Shown here: positions 19,076-23,133 of the stretch, piece after piece | Layout of the letters: each line of letters begins with the position of its first letter | Position numbering within the stretch: the stretch's first letter is position 1 | NCBI RefSeq assembly: GCF_001949145.1 | Contig: NW_019091628.1 | Coordinates: forward strand, 62,232 to 85,364 | Length of the DNA stretch: 23,133 nt | Source: Acanthaster planci | Lineage: Eukaryota; Echinodermata; Asteroidea; Valvatida; Acanthasteridae | Reading direction: 5' to 3' | Program-made: the position numbers and the translations under genes | Notes under the pieces: model-generated | Seen by the model: only the letters and a program-made list of their open reading frames with translations | What the model was told of the DNA's origin: nothing | Database searches by the model: none

Positions 19076-20158
19076 TTATGATTCGGCGACACTGGACACT
19101 CGGAGTCCGTTGCTATAGTTGGGCTTGTTTTTCAACCAACAGTTTTGAACAACTTTCAGCGCAGTCCTCCGGAACTCCTTTGCCATTAAGAAATAAATGA
19201 TGACGTCCCACCAACTGTTGCAAATGCAGAGCCAGTTTACGAGGAAGTCGACCAGCGGAGGAGCTTCGCTCTTCACGGCGTAGTTCCGGAAGGACACGGC
19301 GATGTAGGGCGTCCACGCCACGCAGAACGTGCTGGCAATCAGGCTGCACATCTTGAGTGCGCGTAGGCCCTTGGCCGGGCCGTCCAAGATTTTGCGACGG
19401 GAGCTTGAGGCGCGCACGGCCCCCCTTTGCAGCTGGGCGCGGCGGCAGGCGTGCTGCCGCGCGATCAGGTACAATTTGGCGTAGCCGCCGATTAAAATCC
19501 CAGCGGGAATGAAAGCCGTGTAGGCCCCCAACACTACCAGCCGAATGAGGTACGGGGTCGTGCCAATGGACCATTTGATCAGGCACATAACGGCGGCGTT
19601 GTTGTAGGCAACTTCAACATCGCCCGTCAAAAGAGAAACGGCCAGCACCAAGGCGATCACAGAGGCCGCTGTGACGATGATTAATGCCCATTTTCCAGGG
19701 ATCATAGTGGCATGGCGAAGGGGATAAAGTACCGTCAAGAGCCTGTCAATCGTGACGAGAACAGCGGCGTTGACACAGCAGGCGCATATCCAATTCTCGA
19801 CGACGTGGCTGGCCTCGCAAAGAAACTGACCGTACGGCCAGTGGTTCAGTGCCGCCGGGGCGATGAAAATCATGCTGAAGACGCCGTACACCAAATCGGA
19901 CAGAATGACGTACGACAGGAACACCTTGGAGCTGGGCGGAAATCGGGGCGAGTCGACGACTCGGATGACGGTGAGACTGAAGGCGTTCCCGCCGACGATC
20001 ACGAGGGCGGTCAGCACGATGAAGCCTGTCCGCAGACCGGTCAGTAGTGGGCTGTAGGGACTGTCAGCAGGCGTCCCAGGCCCGTCCGAGTACGCCATCA
20101 AAGTCGCGCTCAAGACCAAAGGCACTGTATCATTGGCAGGCGCCATAATTTTGAGCAT
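19076..20158 (-). CDS. Class A (rhodopsin-like) G-protein-coupled receptor, single exon, orphan
   Basis: Seven-helix plasma-membrane receptor of 360 residues from the first in-frame ATG (20158). The frame is open upstream to a TGA near 20275 but without another ATG; a second ATG five codons on (20143) has a stronger context. Numbering by motif: N1.50 (GGN), D2.50 (LSDL), C3.25 (FLCE) with a matching loop Cys (AVMCL), DRL in place of DRY, P5.50 and Y5.58 (FIPAGILIGGY), F6.44, W6.48 and P6.50 (FCVAWTPY), and DVIIY in place of NPxxY. The amine-anchor position 3.32 is Glu, and no Lys sits at 7.43, so it is neither a typical amine receptor nor an opsin. There is an N-terminal NDT sequon. Ligand unknown. 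It resembles the lineage-expanded intronless receptors of marine invertebrates. Confidence 0.9.
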   Translation of the reverse strand: MLKIMAPANDTVPLVLSATLMAYSDGPGTPADSPYSPLLTGLRTGFIVLTALVIVGGNAFSLTVIRVVDSPRFPPSSKVFLSYVILSDLVYGVFSMIFIAPAALNHWPYGQFLCEASHVVENWICACCVNAAVLVTIDRLLTVLYPLRHATMIPGKWALIIVTAASVIALVLAVSLLTGDVEVAYNNAAVMCLIKWSIGTTPYLIRLVVLGAYTAFIPAGILIGGYAKLYLIARQHACRRAQLQRGAVRASSSRRKILDGPAKGLRALKMCSLIASTFCVAWTPYIAVSFRNYAVKSEAPPLVDFLVNWLCICNSWWDVIIYFLMAKEFRRTALKVVQNCWLKNKPNYSNGLRVSSVAES

Positions 20159-22294
20159 TTCGTGTCGATCGTCCACCTCGCAATACGAAGTAAATTTACC
20201 CACATTCGCTGTCCAGAACGTCGACAACGCGGTTGTTATGCATATGCCTAGTCGCTCGAAGCAGGGTCGAGTTGATCATTACACCCGGACAGAGTGACCT
20301 AGTCGAGTACTTCACGTACATGTACAATTGCTCGCTCGGCAGCGTCGACGTCGTGACGGAGCGATTCAGCAAGATCTCTGCGGCGGATATGAGACTGTCA
20401 TTAATAGTGAACGCCGCTCCAGCTGGGACGCGGGATGAGCTGGTTGTCCTGGGTATATCAATCTGCGGCTACCGGCGAACTGCCATTTGTTTGTCGAGAA
20501 AGGCGGGATTTCGGTTTCAATGACTTCAGTTCAACAAGGTTGTTTTTTTGTTTTGTTTTTTGCTCTCTCGTCACGATTCACGACTCAGTGGCGAACTGGC
20601 GACATTAAACATGTTTGTTCTGCCGCATGGCCTAGACCTACTCACGAGAGGCGGCATGAATCTAGGAGTTGGGTGTGCTCGTCTGATCTCATGCGTGCCA
20701 TCAATTTGGGGCTTCCCGGGCCGGGAAACGTCAGCACATTACAAATCCCAAACGCTTATGAGTCATTTTTTCTCACCAGATTCTGCCTTGGGTATACTGG
20801 ACGCACGAAATGAAATTGCTTTCTCCGCTAGGAACTCATTCTCTCGTTCAATAAGACGATTTTACTGCAGTATCCGCCGATGCACGCAGTCAGTGGCTGA
20901 CAGATATGAAAGCACCGCGGAAACTCTCGGGCGCGTCTCGATATTATCTTCCACACTGACGTACATCCGATCCACATGCGTGGTCGTTCAAAAACCTCCT
21001 CAACATATGGTTGAATAAAACTAAGAAATCGGATAACAAATGAAAACCGATAGTAGGTAGGGTCATCGTGATATAAAATGCAACGTTTAATGTTTAACTT
21101 GCTAAATATATTAACAAAGGGTTAAACTCTTATAAGCTACTCAAAGCGATTCAAGCAGTGCCTCATTTAAAACATCTCCACGACAAATGACATTTTTTAT
21201 AAATGATCGATCGAGCAACTATCCAACTAATTAAGCAAACACGTCCATTTTCCGGAAAAGGGAAAAAAAGCGCAATTCGAAAGAAAAACACAAGCTTGTG
21301 AAACACGAACGAGACAGCCTTGACGTCAAGTACACCTTTCTGTTTACAAAACAAGCTCACTTTTCAAACAGTTCTTCAAATTTCGTCTACGTATTTGTCA
21401 TGCGGATAGCCTTCTCCCTCCGAGATGTTTCAACTGAACGACTGAGCCGATACATGTACAATCAACGTTGATTTTCTGCTTTGGAATTTCGTTTGCCAAG
21501 TTGCAGTAGGCCTTACATGAAAACTCCCACTCTCGTTGAATTTTTAAAGTCTCACTAAATTAAAGTTTGGCACATTTGCATAAAATGACTGTTGTTTTAC
21601 ATGTAAGCGAACAAAACACACAGACGCAGGTGGAGACACTACGCGTGTATATCTGACTTTTAAACTAGTGCCAGTCTAGAAATGTACAGTATAACACGTT
21701 TAAATCTCTTTTTTCGTGGGAAAAAATGAACCAGAGATGTATGCACTATTGAGGTGTGACTTAATCTGTTCGTTCCTTCAAAATAATTCAATCTGCTATA
21801 TATCTATTATGCAATCAGTATTAAAGGGATACATACATATACCCCTAGCAAAGAGCAAAGGAATATATACCCCGAGCAAAGGAATTATGTACCCCTAGCA
21901 AAGGAGTATATCCCCAGCAGAGGAATATATACCCCCAGGAAAGAGCACAGGAATATATACCCCCAGCAAAGGAATTATGTACCCCTAGCAAAGGAGTATA
22001 TCCCCAGCAGAGGAATATATACCCCCAGCAAAGAATATACATGTATACTTATGTGAAGAAATACCTACAATAAAAGAAAATATGCCCCCAGAAAAAGAAT
22101 ATGCAGCCATAACAAAAGGAATATTTGCCCCCCAGCAAAGGAATGTATACCCCATTAAAGGAATATATACCCCAGGAAAGGACTATGTGCCCCCAGTAAA
22201 GGAATATGCACCCACAGTTGAGGGACATATACACCTGATAAAAACCCAAATTAAATCATACAATATATCATACATTCATATATACATCAAAGAA
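20159..22294. other. Space between the GPCR and CHMP2B
   Basis: 2.1 kb with the GPCR 5' flank and the CHMP2B 3' flank. A 156-codon open frame on the plus strand (20548-21018) has no recognisable domain, and I do not call it a gene. The CHMP2B side holds the minisatellite at 21835-22230. Confidence 0.7.
21835..22230. repeat. Minisatellite, unit about 22 nt, with a 90-bp higher-order repeat
   Basis: The unit is close to GGAATATATACCCCCAGCAA. A block starting at GGAATTATGTACCCCTAGCA (21881) recurs exactly 90 bp later (21971) and contains four unit variants. To the right the units decay (GGAATATTTGCCCCC, GGAATGTATACCCC, GGACTATGTGCCCCC). The array ends about 65 nt past the CHMP2B stop, so it probably lies in the CHMP2B 3' UTR. 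Confidence 0.9.
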
Positions 22295-22405
22295 CTAATT
22301 CTTTAAGAGTCTGGCTAGTTGGGCTTCGATTTCTTGATCTGCTGTGTCCCTTGTTTTTTCCTTGCCTGCTGGTAATGTGTACGAGGCAGTGGGAGCATCT
22401 GACAG
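22295..22405 (-). CDS. CHMP2B: CHMP2B, last coding exon
   Basis: 36 codons plus TAG: LSDAPTASYTLPAGKEKTRD then TADQEIEAQLARLLKN. The end fits a MIM1-like helix (D-xx-I-xx-QL-xx-L-x-K) and aligns with EIERQLKALGVD of human CHMP2B. Acceptor CAACAG. A second AG seven bases on (CTGTCAG) would shift the frame and lose this motif. Confidence 0.9.
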   Translation of the reverse strand: MSDAPTASYTLPAGKEKTRDTADQEIEAQLARLLKN

Positions 22406-22918
22406 CTGTTGGATTCAAGCATAAGTTATTATACAGGTAACTATCGGGTCTTTTGTCCTTTTATGGAAGCAATGGCAAGTTGCTGCTTTGCACATGACCA
22501 TCAAGAGGGTCGTAGTGACCTCCAGACACCCCTGTCAAGAGCAAGGGACCAGCATTCATTGGGAGACAGCTTTGCTCTTGCAATAAGCTAATTTTTTCCC
22601 CCTTTCATCCTCAGACTGAGGAACTGAAACTGATATTAACAGATCTCCATAATCATGCGTATGAAACTAGACCGATGGCAGGAGGGTTTCTGCTGCCGTA
22701 GCCTACGTCCAACACTGGAATTATGTCTACCATTGTGGCTATTCTCCACTGTTATCCAATAGCAAACATTCAGCTGCAGCCATAAAGTCTCCAAATCAGA
22801 TATGGTCTTACCTTGCCGGCTACTTCAATGCCGATCTCGTCTAGGACCTGGTTGACAATGGCGTCTTGCTCCTCTTCATCACCAGACTCCTCAAACATGG
22901 CTTCTAGGGTGTCGTCCA
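22295..22918 (-). CDS. CHMP2B: CHMP2B-type ESCRT-III subunit, last two coding exons (partial)
   Basis: 3' end of a charged multivesicular body protein gene; upstream exons lie beyond the right edge. The 71 visible residues cover the acidic autoinhibitory region and the C-terminal MIT-interacting segment that recruits VPS4. NQVLDEIGIEVAGK is nearly the human CHMP2B sequence and differs from CHMP2A (SQVLDELG), which supports 2B. ESCRT-III polymers act on endosome membranes and in other membrane scission. Confidence 0.93.
22406..22811. other. Last intron of CHMP2B
   Basis: 406 nt, GT-AG, phase 0. Nothing else recognised. Confidence 0.85.
22812..22918 (-). CDS. CHMP2B: CHMP2B, penultimate coding exon
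   Basis: 107 nt, entered in phase 2 and left in phase 0: DDTLEAMFEESGDEEEQDAI followed by VNQVLDEIGIEVAGK. Acceptor ACTGCAG, donor AAG|GTAAGA. The acidic run is the expected linker before the C-terminal helix. Confidence 0.95.
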
Positions 22919-23133
22919 CTGCAGTGACAGAAAAGAGAAACAGGCAGTTCATAGACAAAATCTTCTCATTGACGAACAGACAGATTGGGGAAGATTTTGC
23001 AGCACAGAGGAAGGTGAAGCACAGCCACTGTGGAGAACTTGGCTGCCGCTCCAGAGGGAACACAGCATTCCCATGAGATCACTGTCACAGAACCGTCTGT
23101 GCACAAAGGGAACTGACCACTCCTGCCGAAGTG

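Noticed and set aside
20159-20227. 23 extra N-terminal residues of the GPCR beginning at a TTG
   Set aside because: The codon at 20227 is TTG, not ATG. Non-ATG starts are not assumed for an animal gene.
20548-21018. 156-codon open frame on the plus strand
   Set aside because: No domain, membrane segment or compositional sign of coding. The translation looks random and a gene would stand alone on the opposite strand.
21835-22230. CRISPR-like array, or a repeat protein read on the minus strand (GYIFLCWGYTPLLG)
   Set aside because: Units are head-to-tail without unique spacers, the host is an animal, and the frames are by-products of a 90-bp period divisible by three.
22295-22398. Alternative acceptor CTGTCAG for the last CHMP2B exon
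   Set aside because: It shifts the frame by seven bases and loses the EIEAQLARL terminal helix expected for CHMP2 proteins.
1-23133. tRNA, rRNA or snRNA genes
   Set aside because: None recognised by eye on either strand; a covariance-model scan was not possible.

Overview
The window is animal nuclear DNA. Every recognisable gene lies on the minus strand, and three of the four are split into short exons with consensus splice sites. Scattered TAGGCCT words, AT-rich introns and many small foldback elements suggest a marine invertebrate deuterostome such as an echinoderm or hemichordate. That placement is an inference from texture, not from a marker gene.

Right to left, in the direction of transcription: (1) the last two coding exons of a CHMP2B-type ESCRT-III gene (22918 to 22295), with a 22-nt-unit minisatellite starting about 65 nt past its stop; (2) a single-exon class A GPCR (20158 to 19076); (3) a complete sodium/sugar cotransporter gene of the SGLT branch of SLC5 (18269 to 5051), which I resolved into 15 coding exons giving an unbroken 640-residue protein; (4) the first two coding exons of a second SGLT paralogue (2713 to 1026), which continues past the left edge. 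Genes 3 and 4 form a head-to-tail tandem pair.

Spaces between exons hold no further genes that I can support. They hold mobile-element debris: a TA-flanked foldback MITE directly in front of the exon 5 acceptor of the SGLT gene, a hAT-like MITE with a perfect 8-bp target duplication, a GTGTTA-rich MITE, elements ending in GGCGTCATCAGG, the tail of a non-LTR retrotransposon, and several unexplained hairpins.

The transporter and the GPCR are plasma-membrane proteins and CHMP2B is an endosomal remodelling protein. Their adjacency does not suggest a shared pathway. I found no unknown multi-gene system. The most interesting points are the altered sugar-site residues of the SGLT, its GC-AG intron, the MITE beside a splice acceptor, the atypical GPCR motifs and the minisatellite in the likely CHMP2B 3' UTR.
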